From Amorphochlora amoebiformis (Eukaryota; Cercozoa; Chlorarachniophyceae), in contig BAAHQB010000075.1 of NCBI GenBank assembly GCA_054601695.1, positions 682,001-746,000 on the forward strand: 64,000 nt of DNA, read 5' to 3'. The position numbers and the translations under genes were made by a program. The notes beneath the pieces were generated by a model. It was not told where the DNA came from, did no database searches, and saw only the letters and a list, made by a program, of their open reading frames with translations. Below, in pieces: positions 1-58,234 of the stretch (position 1 is the first letter of the stretch; the number at the start of each line of letters is the position of its first letter).

Positions 1-81
1 TACATTCATGTACGTACTTACATATATATGTACACATAACCATAAATATGCACTCTCTCTCTCTCTCTCTCACATACACCC

Positions 82-119
<38 letters not shown>

Positions 120-171
120 GTGTAAATATATATGTATATACATATATATATATATGTACATAAGACATATA

Positions 172-213
<42 letters not shown>

Positions 214-222
214 TATATATAT

Positions 223-275
<53 letters not shown>

Positions 276-358
276 TTATAAATATATATATGTAAATATA
301 TATACATATGTGTGTGTGTGTATGTATGTATATGTGTATGCATAAACTGATATATATT

Positions 359-415
<57 letters not shown>

Positions 416-491
416 ATGTATGTATATGTGTATGCATAAACTGATATGTTCCATATATCTATATACTGGTATGTTCTATATATCTACATAC

Positions 492-544
<53 letters not shown>

Positions 545-633
545 ATTGTATCTATACAGATATATAAGCATATATCTATAATATTAGATGGACAAATAGA
601 TCTAATTTCAGAACCTTTGCACACACATATATG

Positions 634-679
<46 letters not shown>

Positions 680-826
680 TATATACATATATATATACAG
701 ATGTATATGTGTGTGTATCTATTATGTTTATTTCTTATATTTATGTACATTCATATACGTACTTACATGTATATGCACACATAGCCATAAATATGCACTC
801 TCTCTCTCTCTCACTTACACACACAT

Positions 827-901
<75 letters not shown>

Positions 902-950
902 GTATGTAAATTATATATGTATATATGTATACATATATATATATATATAC
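1..950. repeat. Composite (TA)n/(TG)n/(CT)n microsatellite block
   Basis: Nearly the whole stretch is (TA)n runs interrupted by short TG, CA and CT runs. Two segments are internal duplications. About 60 bp at the window start, ending in a CT run, recurs with few changes at 740-805. A short unit ending in GCATAAACTGATAT occurs at about 335-352 and again at about 432-449. Open frames here encode only alternating Ile/Tyr/Thr/His and are not genes. Confidence 0.9.
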
Positions 951-969
951 GTTATGACCACTGCCTGCT

Positions 970-1325
970 TTGCAGACATATCGATGATTTATTTTTACGC
1001 TTAATAGCAGTATTGCGAAGGGTAATTGAAGATGTGTACCAAACTACTTTCACAGGAAAACGGTCTATTTTCCCTCTCGCAAGACGAAACACGCATGTTT
1101 GGACGTAATGTGGATACAAAAATTGGAAGGAACAAAACCTCGATAACAACGAGACAGCCGAACCATAGTCAGTACAATCCCTTCCGAATATACACCGACC
1201 AACGAAATGATATCTTGTGTATTTCTTTACTCGCTGCTTCAGGTGTGTATCGTCCACAAAAGAGGCTAGCGTCGATGATTAAGCCTATGAAAAAAATGAG
1301 AAAGCGATTAAAACCACCTGGATAA
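970..1325 (+). CDS. Possible 3' exons of an unidentified plus-strand gene
   Basis: This is a non-repetitive island between AT arrays. Plus-strand pieces look exon-like. One frame from about 980 reads [15 protein letters not shown] and is followed by a GT. Another runs from a possible acceptor at about 1240 to a TAA at 1323-1325 and encodes the basic tail [14 protein letters not shown]. The intron implied between the first pieces is only about 34 bp, shorter than other introns here, so the splicing is unproven. A plus-strand gene ending here would be convergent with the kinase to the right, fitting the strand alternation of the window. I recognise no family. Confidence 0.3.
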
Positions 1326-1439
1326 AAGATTATGGATTTAGTGAAAAGATAAATCTGCGGCTGTCCGCAAATGTTTATCACAATTGCCATGCCATTTGCG
1401 GGGTTCGTACAATTTTCATGCGAAACAATGCATAAACAA

Positions 1440-1442
1440 ATG

Positions 1443-1533
<91 letters not shown>
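1440..1533. repeat. (TA)n array
   Basis: An almost pure TA dinucleotide run of roughly 90 bp. It separates the possible gene end on the left from the CTAG-rich island on the right. Confidence 0.95.
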
Positions 1534-1537
<4 letters not shown>

Positions 1538-1539
1538 TG

Positions 1540-2690
1540 TAGCATACGGTTGCACAAATTTTCTACTAACTGGACTAACGACGCGCTGTTCGATTGTAGT
1601 GCTGTAGAACCTGCACCTAATTTACGTACTAGACGTACAAGTATACAGTCTAGATAGTAAATTGCAACTTAATTGGTGTACGTACGTTCGTATACCTAGA
1701 TACTAACTAGACTATGTCTAGATGTTCGAATACATACGCATCGGGTGTGATCATAATACTACTAGACTAGCAGTATAGTGAGTGCGTATGCGTATGCGCT
1801 GGTATATACTGTATCCATATAGTACGTATACTATCTAGACAATATAGTATCTGCACTATGATCTTTAACATTATTGTGACATATGAGTCTAGTGTACGTA
1901 CGTATAATATGATATACGTACGTACGCATCAGAAGTCCTTTCATCCCGCATCCAATGGATTATATCTGGTCATGATATATTCTAGACTCAGCCCACTGTG
2001 GATCCCGGTTGAACAGTACGTACGTATACGTGCAAACTCCCTCTCTACTAGCTCTAGCTCTGGCCCATACTCTAGATACTAGAGATACTTGAGGAGTCTT
2101 TGCATCCGATAGAAAATTATCCAAATATAGATCTGCACTATGACATTATTGTGACATATGAGTCTAGTGTACGTACGTATAATATGATATACGTACGTAC
2201 GCTACTCCATCTATCAGAAGTCCTTTTCATCCCGCATCCAATGGATTATATCTGGTCATGATATATTCTAGACTCAGCCCACTGTGGATCCCGGTTGGAC
2301 AGTACGTACGTATACCTAGGTATACGTGCAAACTCCCTCTCTACTAGCTCTAGCTCTGGCCCATACTCTAGATACTAGAGATACTTGAGGAGTCTTTGCA
2401 ATCGATAGAAAATTATCCAAATGGAAACGGGAAATACCCATGTCATAGTATAACTAGTATAATCTAGATAATGTAGATCTAGAGATCATAGTACGTATTT
2501 CTAGTACATGTGACTCATACTAATCACTACTGGACTAGTGTGACTAATCTAGGTAGTTAAATTAGTTAAAAGAATCTAGAGATGATATATACTATAATCA
2601 AGTCTACGTCTACTACGTACTAGACGTAAGTAGATCAAGTAATAAGTATCATGGTATCATGTAAGTAAGTACTATTAGCACTAGGCCCAC
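1540..2690. other. CTAG/GTAC-rich non-coding island
   Basis: About 1.1 kb of non-microsatellite DNA crowded with the palindromes CTAG (about 30 by eye, against about 4 expected at random), TCTAGA and GTACGTAC. No frame gives a convincing exon. It lies beyond the 3' end of the minus-strand kinase and probably at a convergent gene junction. Similar but shorter islands occur at 8140-8690 and 43540-44050. I do not know its function. Confidence 0.7.
1849..2422. repeat. 282-bp tandem duplication (two copies)
   Basis: Copy A runs about 1849-2130 and copy B about 2131-2422. Both begin ATCTGCACTATG and end in a shared AAAATTATCCAAAT. They differ by a few small insertions, such as an extra CTACTCCAT and CCTAGGTATA in copy B, and by rare substitutions, so the duplication looks fairly recent. 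It lies wholly inside the CTAG-rich island. Confidence 0.9.
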
Positions 2691-2805
2691 CGCGGCCTCA
2701 CGGTGAATCGTTAATGTACGACACATGATCCACATAAAGCCCATATAACATAGTTAAACATACAAAATACAACTTATGATATACGTTTACACACATATAC
2801 ACACA

Positions 2806-2807
2806 CG

Positions 2808-2875
<68 letters not shown>

Positions 2876-2885
2876 TATATGTGTA

Positions 2886-2922
<37 letters not shown>

Positions 2923-2925
2923 GAT
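2806..2925. repeat. (TA)n array downstream of the kinase gene
   Basis: A TA run broken by a few GTAC and GTG units, just past the kinase stop codon. The neighbouring 2690-2800 and 2926-2997 are short unique sequence with no gene that I can see; they probably include the 3' UTR of the kinase. Confidence 0.85.
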
Positions 2926-2997
2926 AAAAATATAAAAGTGAAACATGTGCAGTGTATGCCCATTAAACTTTGAAAAAGATACAGACAGCACGGCTAC

Positions 2998-5049
2998 CTA
3001 CGAGAGCATATGTCGTGCCCTGAGTTTTTGGAACTGGGTTTGGATTCTCTTCTCGTTAACGCGGAAGAGACCTGATAAAGAGCATAGTTCTGCACTTTGT
3101 AGAGCCTGTGTCTTCTTTGCATATTCGTCGCAGATTCGAAATAAATCCTCATCAAGTGATTTTCCTTCGTTTTTGTCGTCTGATACCCAGTGAGGGGATC
3201 GAGCTAGAGTCTCCGCTGCACCACTGAGGGATATCGATCCTCCAACAAAGGGATGTCGGAGAAGCCTGGTACAAGAGGGCCGCCTTGATGGAGCCATATC
3301 TATGCACGGAGTTAGGAAATCAGCAAATTTAAGCGTAATGTTCGTCATATTGACTTCCGATGATATCAGCTTTGGGAGTGTTTTGAACTTGCTCATAAGA
3401 TCCAGATGATCCTTCGACGTAATGGGATGCTTACCGATGGCGCAAGCCAAGATGGTCAATCCAAAAGCCCATATGTCTGATCCATACGAGTACGGCTTGC
3501 CCTCCAGGCGCTCAGGAGACATATAGTACAGAGTTCCAACGAAGGTCTTGCATTCAGAAAGATCATGTGGATCCTTGGTGTCGTTCACGTTTGCAAGGAT
3601 ACCAAAGTCTGTTATTTTGCACTGGCCTCGTTTGTCAAGCAGAATGTTCGCTGGCTTCAGGTCTCGGTGGATCTTGTGATTGTCGTGGAGGAACTTCAGG
3701 CCTTCCAAAACTTGTCGGGAGATGTTAGCATTTAAATGCTCAGGAAGGCCTCTACCTGTACGCTCGATCAGGTCTTGCAACGAGCCATTGTCCATGTACT
3801 CTAATGCGAGTGATATAGAGCCTTCCTCAAAGTAAGCTCCGTAGAAGTTGATGAGGAACGGGTTGGTGATCGTTGAGGTGTAAGTGTTCAACTCCTTTGC
3901 AAGCTGTCGACGCTTCTCTTGTTCGAATATATTGATGACTTTTAAAGCTACAAATTTCCTCTGAGAAGTTCGATAACACTTATATACGACCGCAGAGGAT
4001 CCGCGACCCAAAATTCGAAGAAGCACAAGGTCTTTCGACGATATACCTGTACGTTTTGGCCGTGAATTTCCCTCCTTCGTGTTTGACTCCAGTTGTACCC
4101 TAATGCCGTCTTTGTTGAGGGCAAATGCACCCTGACGATATGTCCCACTCTCTGTAATCTCAAACGAAGAGATGTCCTTGCTACTCCCGCTCAAATCAGC
4201 TAGAGCTTTCGCTCCTCTAAGATTAACTTTGGAGAGATCAAGCTTGAAAGTCGACCTTGTTATGGTCTCAACAACTTCTTCTGATGTACTCTCCTCCCAG
4301 ACGTCGCTGTCGCTGCCGTGAATTCCCGTTTGACCCAGTCCTTCATCAGGACTTTTGCTCTCACCGTCGGCGACTGAGACCCGCTTCGAATCGGAGAGCG
4401 AGTCCCCACGAGAATCTCGGTACTTTTCCCGTGTGTTCGGTCGATTGGGCGTTCGAGTTGACTTTGGGACGTGTTGATGTTGATTATGCTTACTTCCCTT
4501 TGCAGGAGGGTAAGATCGTCCGTGAACCGGATTTGGACTGTGACGACGACTGGTATGCTTGGAGTGCACACGCAGCCTTCTATTCTCCATTTCTAAGTCG
4601 TGGACCTGCTGCTGCAGCTGACTGATAGCTTGAACTAGGCGTTCGTACTTTCCTCTTGGTATGGTGACTCTCCCACCGCCCTCCAAGACCGCCTCAAGAT
4701 CTAGTTTGTCAAACTCAATATTTACAGGGTTTGCCCTCACAGTGCCTCTGGTAGATAGCAGGTTTGACGTCGACGAGGAATGTAGCTGAGACTCGGTCGC
4801 GGATGCAATGCGGGCACTCTTTATCGTCATTGAGCTAGCAACACCCTTGAGAGGCAACGAAAATTCCTCCTAAAAACAAATGAGGGCATTAAGCTGCGGC
4901 TCGGCGAACTTGGGATCATGTCTGACCTTGCTCATTTTACGGGAGGCCATTCTACTCTTGCGTTTCGGTTTCCAACGATTTGATGATGACTTCAGGGTCC
5001 GCGAGCTGTCTTTACCGGACTTCCAATTTTGCCTCTTAACATGCATCAT
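2998..5049 (-). CDS. MAP kinase kinase (STE7/MEK family), two exons
   Basis: Exon 1 is 5049-4927 and exon 2 is 4869-2998, split by a 57-bp GT-AG intron; product 664 aa. The ATG at 5049 follows an in-frame TAA directly. Visible kinase elements: glycine loop GRGSSAVVY (about 329-337), ALK lysine (351), helix-C Glu (367), HRDLKPAN (442-449), DFG (462-464) and GTLYYMSPER. The last, with the upstream ITESGTYRQGAF stretch, is typical of MAPKKs. The activation loop carries SECKT, a Ser-x3-Thr pair (about 479/483) with animal/fungal spacing; plant MKKs have x5. A basic N-terminus, a probable coiled coil (about 115-140) and a Ser-rich region precede the kinase; the last 80 residues are not recognised. 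Expected role: phosphorylating a MAP kinase. Exceptionally for this window, its intron lacks an AT array. It is divergent from CYRI. Confidence 0.93.
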
Positions 5050-8032
<2,983 letters not shown>

Positions 8033-8711
8033 GCTCCCTTGGCGTCAAAGCTAGGCGTCAAAGCTACGGGAATGGTTTTGCGATCGTGCCTCCCGCAGCC
8101 GGATACATGAACCTAGACCGCACACTGTCAGTTACATGAGTAAAATTTCTCTTATCATGATTCCTTTCCAACGTTCTATGCATCATATCATTGCTACATA
8201 CTAGACATATATCATATATGTACTTTTACTAGTTTTAGTAATCTAGGTAATTTAGGTTTGGTCACCAAATTTAGCTTCGGCATTTGTACTAGTCGTAGAG
8301 CATCTAGTCTAGATAGTACTAACTAGACTAAACTGAATTTACCGCCTTTTTAAGTCGTCTTAGTAACTTCCTCTAGTATATCTAGTATATATATAACGTT
8401 ATATAACGTTCCTAGACTACGGTGAAAGCCTGGTAGCGTTCAAGAGTGCATTTCTCATGATTATCTTATGTACATAAAAAGTAAAAGGTACGTATCCGAT
8501 AGTCTAAGATTCTAGCTAGTCTGGATACTGTGATTTGTTAATTCAAAATCTAATTGTGTCATGGCATGCCGCATACACTTTAAATACTAGAATATTCTAC
8601 AAGGTCTGTCTAGACGTAATCTAGGTAATGACAACACAAGCTTGATTGATCATCTAGATCATGACGGCTAGATAAAGGCTTGCTAGGCTTGACCTTCAAG
8701 TTTTCAAATCT
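8033..8711. other. Convergent 3'-3' junction with CTAG-rich island
   Basis: The CYRI stop (plus) and the ATRX-like stop (minus) face each other here. From about 8140 to 8690 CTAG occurs about 18 times by eye, with TCTAGA and ACTAG repeated, and (TA)n is almost absent. A short string, TACTAACTAGACTA, is shared with the island near 1700. The 15-bp GGCGTCAAAGCTA region is repeated directly after the CYRI stop. No gene is seen. Confidence 0.65.
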
Positions 8712-24703
<15,992 letters not shown>

Positions 24704-25166
24704 TTGAAGGGTGGAAATTTCTTCATAAGTTGCCTGGGAAGCCCTTCACCACGGATATGCGATATGGTTTCGCGCCATTTTATTTGGACGTGGCCGAAGA
24801 AATACACCCAGCTAGTCCGGCGAATGTCCCACATACATTTCAAACCTCGACGATGGTACAACAAAAACACTGGCCTCCCTCCTTCCTTTCCTGACAGCGT
24901 CCGTACCCTTGTCTCACTTTTCTATCTTCCAAGAGGGGGTTATCCATATTTGTATCGTAGAAATCCCGCCCAAGTCCCTAGGTGTAACTAACAGATGAGA
25001 CGTTTGACACTTTTTGTCTTCTGTCTTTGTGACCCGGGTTGATAGCTATTTTTGCTGTGGGCATGGTTCTGGGCCCTCGATGAGTACATTTTGGACGATG
25101 ATGGGCGTAGAGAAAGGGTAAATTTTTAACGAATATGTTAATAAGCATTTGCATAAATTGGTGAAG
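24704..25166. promoter_or_regulatory. Divergent region between the ATRX-like and PH-protein genes
   Basis: About 460 bp of mostly unique sequence between two tentative start codons pointing outwards. If the ATRX-like protein has more N-terminal exons they lie here: a minus-strand piece near 24850-24895 has an acceptor-like CTGTCAG and stays open. Without transcripts I cannot separate a promoter from leader exons. Confidence 0.4.
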
Positions 25167-43540
<18,374 letters not shown>

Positions 43541-44020
43541 TATTAAACTTTTACAAACTAACCACTAGTTCATGGTGTGGTGGTGGCTTGTAATTATTCG
43601 TAGTATTCAGGTGGCTTACTAGCTAAGCTATAAGGCCGTGGATGGCCAAGTTTTGAGCTTATATATGCTCTATATAGATCAGCCTTATATCTAATCATAG
43701 TCATGATAAAGTTCTATAGTCTAGAATCTTGATGGTATAGTACATGTAACAGTACACGTGTAAGCATATCGGATATTCACAGCGACCGTTGAATGCTTTT
43801 TCAAGCAATATTATACACTTAGTACTACCGTACTACTCTAGTAACTAGATCAATCGTGGCCTAGGCTAGATTTAACACAAAAGAATATTACAGATGATAT
43901 TACTACTATAGCTAGTATAGTACTAGCGCAAATATAATAAAAAACGAATAAGCGGTGTCATGACTAATTAAGCTAATCAAAATTATATCTAACTTTAGTT
44001 TATCGAAGTGACATTGAGCA
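43541..44020. other. Convergent 3'-3' junction, CTAG-rich
   Basis: The stop of the plus-strand PH-protein gene and that of the minus-strand transporter face each other about 480 bp apart. The gap holds about ten CTAG sites by eye and no TA array. It resembles the islands at 1540-2690 and 8140-8690. No gene is seen. Confidence 0.65.
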
Positions 44021-52711
<8,691 letters not shown>

Positions 52712-52798
52712 TCTGTGTCCCGCGGTGACTGAACGCGTGACACTGTGACAGGCCTGGATGACATATCAAATTCGGCACCCATCATTTAGGTTCCGAAT
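52712..52798. promoter_or_regulatory. 87-bp bidirectional promoter between transporter and FKBP genes
   Basis: The two start codons face away from each other with only 87 bp between. The gap has no AT array. It holds three GTGAC units (about 52722-52750) and an ACGCGT, and is otherwise unremarkable. Both genes encode products with N-terminal secretory-type signals, so co-regulation is plausible but unproven. Confidence 0.65.
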
Positions 52799-53898
52799 AT
52801 GTGGATGTGGCGACCGGGCTCTTTTTGGAATTTATTGGGATTCCTCCTACTCGCGTTCACGGATGCAAGCCGCCCTCTGGCTCGGTTGAGGTCTTACTAT
52901 ATTACGATCCACGTTTGACAGGAAAAAATGCTGACGGTTACATTACGGTGGAATCAGGGCGGGTGTGTCCAAGGCGTATCCCATCCCATCACGCTCGATG
53001 GGTCGAATGCATGGCCATCGAAGCATTCGCTTGTCTCCCTCTCCCTTCCAACGGTCTATTGCCGTTGCGTGCAAAGAAGAAGGGGACCCTGTACCACAGG
53101 AATCAATCCCACCTTCGAAATCTCCGTCCAAGGTACAATCTTCATTGTTATCCTTTTGATTGGAGATCGTTATGGTATGGATGTGTAGAGACTGTCCGAG
53201 ATCGAGTCAACGCCCGATGGAATTGCTAGTGGTCTAACCCGCAGGTGCTACAAACCACATTTTGCAGTCTTTGAGCAATCTTATTAATGTAATCAACAGG
53301 TTCGGGTTGGCGGGAGGCCTTGCGTGGCTTGGATTTCTCACATTCGGGTGAGAACCTTTCTTTCCATTCGCTTCAAACTTTAAAAGATTCAATATGTTTC
53401 TAGGGTAGTGAGTGAGCAAGTCAAGACGCGCACAGAGGTGAAGGCAATAAACGAAGGAGCAGTTCTGGTGAACGCAAACCCCAAGTCACATTCAAGAACT
53501 CAAACAAACCTACGTACCACAATAGGTTGACGCTCCCGAGGTGACGACGCCCTCTGGATTGCGATTCAGAGATCTTAAGCTTGGGGGCGGAGACAAAGGG
53601 TGGGTTTTGAGAGATATAATAGTAGGAATGTTGTGGGTTTACAAGGTGGACGGAGAGCTTTTGCAGTTAATGAGAGCACGCAGTAGGGATCAGACTTAGG
53701 TATAGGATTTGGGTTGGGGTTACAGCTAGGTATAGGATTATAGTTGAGAGAATGAGCTGATTATAGTGGAGAGAATGAGATACGAGGAAACCATGTCCAA
53801 GAACGATACTCTCAAAAAGTTGTGGCATTATGGGTCGTACCTCTGGGGAGATGGGCTGTGGAGAGCCTCTCAAAGGTACTTGTCGCATTAAATCAATA

Positions 53899-53934
<36 letters not shown>

Positions 53935-54136
53935 CATATATATGTATGTATGTATACATATATATACATACATACATGTATATATATATATATATACTAT
54001 ATATATATATATATATAGATATATATATATAATATATGCGTGTGTTTCTATATGTACTCATATGTACATGTCCATACATGTTTTTGTGATAACCATATAT
54101 AATATATATATATATATGTATATATATATGAGATAT

Positions 54137-54189
<53 letters not shown>

Positions 54190-54282
54190 CATATATATAT
54201 ATATATATTGTATCATAACTATATTTTAAATATATATGTATGTACATACATATACATGTACAGGTGAATTATGTAAATATAT

Positions 54283-54318
<36 letters not shown>

Positions 54319-54817
54319 ATATAATATATATATATATATATGTATTATACATATTTACATTTATATATATATAAGTATATAATGGATATGTAAAACAAGA
54401 AGATGTATGTATATTTACGTATGCATCTGTCAGAATACATAATTATCGATAGGAATACATACATATATATATATATATATATACAATATGTATAAAATAA
54501 ATATATTATATTTATGCATATACATATATATATATAGTGTTAGAGCATCACTGTAGTTTGAACGTAGGCCGCTAGTATAGTGGCATGAACATGTGTAGAC
54601 TAGATACCATGGCTGTACCAAAGATCCCCATGAATTCTTTTCTCTTCCATAATGGAGGGTTGGGGATTGGAAATTGGAAATGTCGGTTTCAGATAGTTGC
54701 GCAGATGTTTATAGTGACGCCGTAGGGCACACTGCCCAAATAAGTTCAGCTTTTCCCAAGTATACATCTCACGGACTGAATGGGCTTTGGACTACCAGCT
54801 ACTATACCATTGCGCTG

Positions 54818-54862
<45 letters not shown>

Positions 54863-55093
54863 CAAAACAGATATAAATATACATTTTCATGTATGTTAAA
54901 ACCAACCATGCATACATCGGATAAACCAGGCGACTTGGTGACAATCGCGTTCGATGCCACGCTCGAGGATGGGACCAAAGTCGTATCCAAGCGACGGTAA
55001 CATTGTTAGAGTATACGTTTCACCATACTCTCTAAATTATGCACATATCATATGCCCAAAAAGAAAATACGAACTCATGCATATACAATACGA

Positions 55094-55124
<31 letters not shown>

Positions 55125-55178
55125 TGTGTGTAAATTTGTGTATGTATATGTATGTATATGTGTATGTGAACATTCATA

Positions 55179-55209
<31 letters not shown>

Positions 55210-55470
55210 GTATATATATATATATGTAATATATATATATGTATATATATAATATGCAATGTATGTATGCAAATATATACATATACATATACATATATAT
55301 ATATATATATATAATATATATATATACACATATATATACATTTACATTTATACGTACATACACATTTGTTTGTGCGTTAATATAATTATATACATATATA
55401 AGTACGTATACATACATAAATATATTTAAATACACAAATATACACAGTATTTAGATAAATGTTTATATAG

Positions 55471-55506
<36 letters not shown>

Positions 55507-55956
55507 ATGTTCCAAATTTATCAAAGATGGGAGGAGTACCTTAGTAATGTTAGAGTACACGTTGGCCTTTCAAATTTCTACTCCTCTCCCTACTAATGAG
55601 CAACATATACCACAATCCTATATATATATGTATATATACATATGTATATATATAACACATATATACAATATACATATACATATATATATATATTATATAT
55701 TCTCATAGAATACGGTGAATACGAATTGTAACAATGCTACCAGAGCTTAGACGCTATTCTGCAATGCATATCTGTGAAATACGTACATGTATGTATATAC
55801 ATATACATATATAAATATATATATATAGATATCTATATATATATATATATATATATATAATATGTACATGTATATATATTTATATGTACACATATATATA
55901 TTATAATATATGTGGGTAATGTATGAATTGTAACATATTGCCCTACATAAACTTAT

Positions 55957-55995
<39 letters not shown>

Positions 55996-56186
55996 ATGTA
56001 TAAATATATGTGAGTATATCAATATTTTCAGAGAAATAAGCTTTGTGTACGGAAACCGTCCGAATGAAGCAGCAGCGATCAGTCCTGGTGTCGACATATC
56101 ATACATACATACACACATACACACATATATATATATACATTGTGTGTGTGTGTGTGTGTGTACATATGTAAACACGCGTGTGTGTA

Positions 56187-56255
<69 letters not shown>

Positions 56256-56575
56256 TTATATATCCCTGAGAGTGCGAGAGGGCAAGAGAAGAGAGAGGAA
56301 AAAGAAGTTGGAGAGGAGAGAGGAGGGAACGAGAGGAGAAAAGAGAGAGAGAAAAGAGGAGAGAGAGAAAAAAAGGAGACAGGGAGGAAAGAAGAGAGAG
56401 AGAGAAAAGAGAAGAGAAGAGAGAGGAGAGAGGGGGAAAAAAGATGAAATAGAGGGAAAGGAGATAGAAGTTCGTAAATTCCTTGCAATAGTGGTGCTTG
56501 TGCACGGATTCAGGCTTACTTGAGGCGATTGGGAGTATGACCCAGGGGGGAATTCGTGAGGTGACATGCATATGC

Positions 56576-56641
<66 letters not shown>

Positions 56642-56781
56642 TATAAGTTATACGTATATATATGTGCTTTTCAAAATATATCTAATACATTTTCTTCATT
56701 TTTACATTTATCATGTAGAGTATTTGATTGTAAACGTATGTATATATGTTTATTATGTAATGTATTTATTCGTATACATTT

Positions 56782-56838
<57 letters not shown>

Positions 56839-57532
56839 GTGTGTGTATACTATAGTATAAATACAATACATATATACATACATACATATATATATATATA
56901 TTATGTATGTATATGTATATATATTTTCATATATGGCAAGATCATATGTATATATACTTACATTCTTTTTACAGTTAGGAGAAAGGTATTAAACTTAGGG
57001 TTAGGGTTAAGGTTAGGGTTAGGGTTTAGTGTTAGGGTCATGGTTAGGGTTAGGGTTAGTACAAAGTGTTAAGGTTAGAATTAGGGTTAGAGTTATAAAT
57101 ATTGAATAATACTACTATTATTACTTTTTGCAGTTAAGGTTGGGGTTTCTCTGTATAATCTTCCAGTTTGTTCACACGCTTTATTGTTAGATATAGCGCT
57201 CTTTATGAACCTATCTCATTTTAAATATATGTGTAAAAATATTTAATCAGGAATAAATGTTCACATAGTTATACATAAATAATTGTATATACCCTTGTGT
57301 TCTATAAATATAAATATATATATATATAATATATACTATATGTGTACGTACCTAAACCTATGCAGGAGTGATACTAGCATATAAACACTTAGGTCGTTGT
57401 CCCCCCAAGCTTGGGATTTGGAGGCAAAACTGGTTCAACCATATATACGATACATCTACTTTATATAATATATGTATAAACTTTCTGTGTTATTTAAGTA
57501 CATGTATACTACAATATTGTACATGTATGTAC

Positions 57533-57594
<62 letters not shown>

Positions 57595-57692
57595 TGTTAG
57601 TATATTATTAATACTGAATCTGTGAATAGGGGTTATTTCTATCTGATATTTTTATTCTACATGTAAACATTTGTGCCTATCACGTATCACTT

Positions 57693-57759
<67 letters not shown>

Positions 57760-57934
57760 TGTGCTTATAATATATATAAATATATATAAATATATATATG
57801 TCATATAGCTGTGTATAAAATGAATACAGACTGTAAAGTATCTTATGTTAAAATTTATACATTCGGTAACATATTATTTGTATTGGACGGTCATATATTA
57901 TAAACATATAAACACACTCATATACACACACTCT

Positions 57935-58030
<96 letters not shown>

Positions 58031-58234
58031 CATATATATATATGTGTGAATATACATGTATAGTTTATATTTATTTTCATGTATGTATACATATATTCTA
58101 TTTATGTACATGCATTTACATATGCACAAATAATGAATATAACAGTGGAAACTCGTGAAGGTGTGACGATTCCACCTGAGTCGACGATTAAGTACAATAT
58201 TGAACTCCGCAGAGTCAGCGTTGCCCCTAGCTAA
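52799..58234 (+). CDS. Plastid-targeted FKBP-type peptidyl-prolyl isomerase, 11 exons
   Basis: Exons: 52799-52890, 52958-53132, 53189-53244, 53300-53347, 53404-53467, 53526-53599, 54871-54996, 56032-56087, 56514-56560, 57393-57432, 58146-58234; GT-AG, 867 nt, 288 aa. The left edge of exon 7 is uncertain (54871 or 54930). Order: signal peptide [12 protein letters not shown]; basic Ser-rich transit-like part (32-107); hydrophobic [16 protein letters not shown] (109-124), like a thylakoid signal; [68 protein letters not shown] (247-258); [20 protein letters not shown] (end). This matches recalled plant FKBP16/17-type lumenal proteins. Role: proline isomerase fold or chaperone, probably in the thylakoid lumen. 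Whether it is catalytically active cannot be judged. Introns 1-5 are 53-67 bp; later ones carry AT arrays. Confidence 0.93.
53905..54850. repeat. AT arrays in FKBP intron 6
   Basis: TA runs at about 53900-54230, 54285-54345, 54465-54535 and 54820-54860 in the intron between exons 53526-53599 and 54871-54996. Unique parts at 53600-53890 and 54540-54810 show no phase-compatible exon. The first has a degenerate TTAGGG-like stretch at about 53695-53745. Confidence 0.85.
55090..56015. repeat. AT/TG arrays in FKBP intron 7
   Basis: TA and TG runs throughout. A unique piece near 55510-55600 contains GTAATGTTAGAGTACACGTT, which resembles the start of the intron just after the exon 7 donor (55000-55021), so it may be a decayed partial copy of that border. 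Confidence 0.8.
56185..56475. repeat. (TA)n array followed by a GA-rich tract
   Basis: TA run at 56195-56255, then about 200 bp of irregular GAGA/GGAGAGA sequence. Here the purines are on the sense strand of the plus-strand FKBP, unlike most other GA/CT tracts in the window. Confidence 0.85.
56575..57095. repeat. AT arrays and an interstitial telomere-like tract
   Basis: TA arrays at about 56580-56635, 56785-56840 and 56880-56930. About 100 bp of degenerate TTAGGG at 56993-57092, in the intron between exons 56514-56560 and 57393-57432. Confidence 0.9.
57530..58045. repeat. AT arrays in the last FKBP intron
   Basis: TA runs at about 57535-57590, 57700-57755 and 57940-58045, between exons 57393-57432 and 58146-58234. 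Confidence 0.9.

Noticed and set aside
118-784. Open frames of alternating Ile/Tyr (and similar ones throughout)
   Set aside because: They are translations of (TA)n, (TG)n and (CA)n arrays, overlap on both strands and match no family.
4257-4625. 122-codon frame opposite the kinase linker
   Set aside because: It is a shadow of the antisense strand; the minus-strand frame is continuous with the kinase.
52801-53229. 142-codon plus-strand frame over the FKBP 5' region
   Set aside because: It lacks an ATG near its start, and another frame with a signal peptide, 67- and 56-bp introns and exact phase leads into the FKBP domain.
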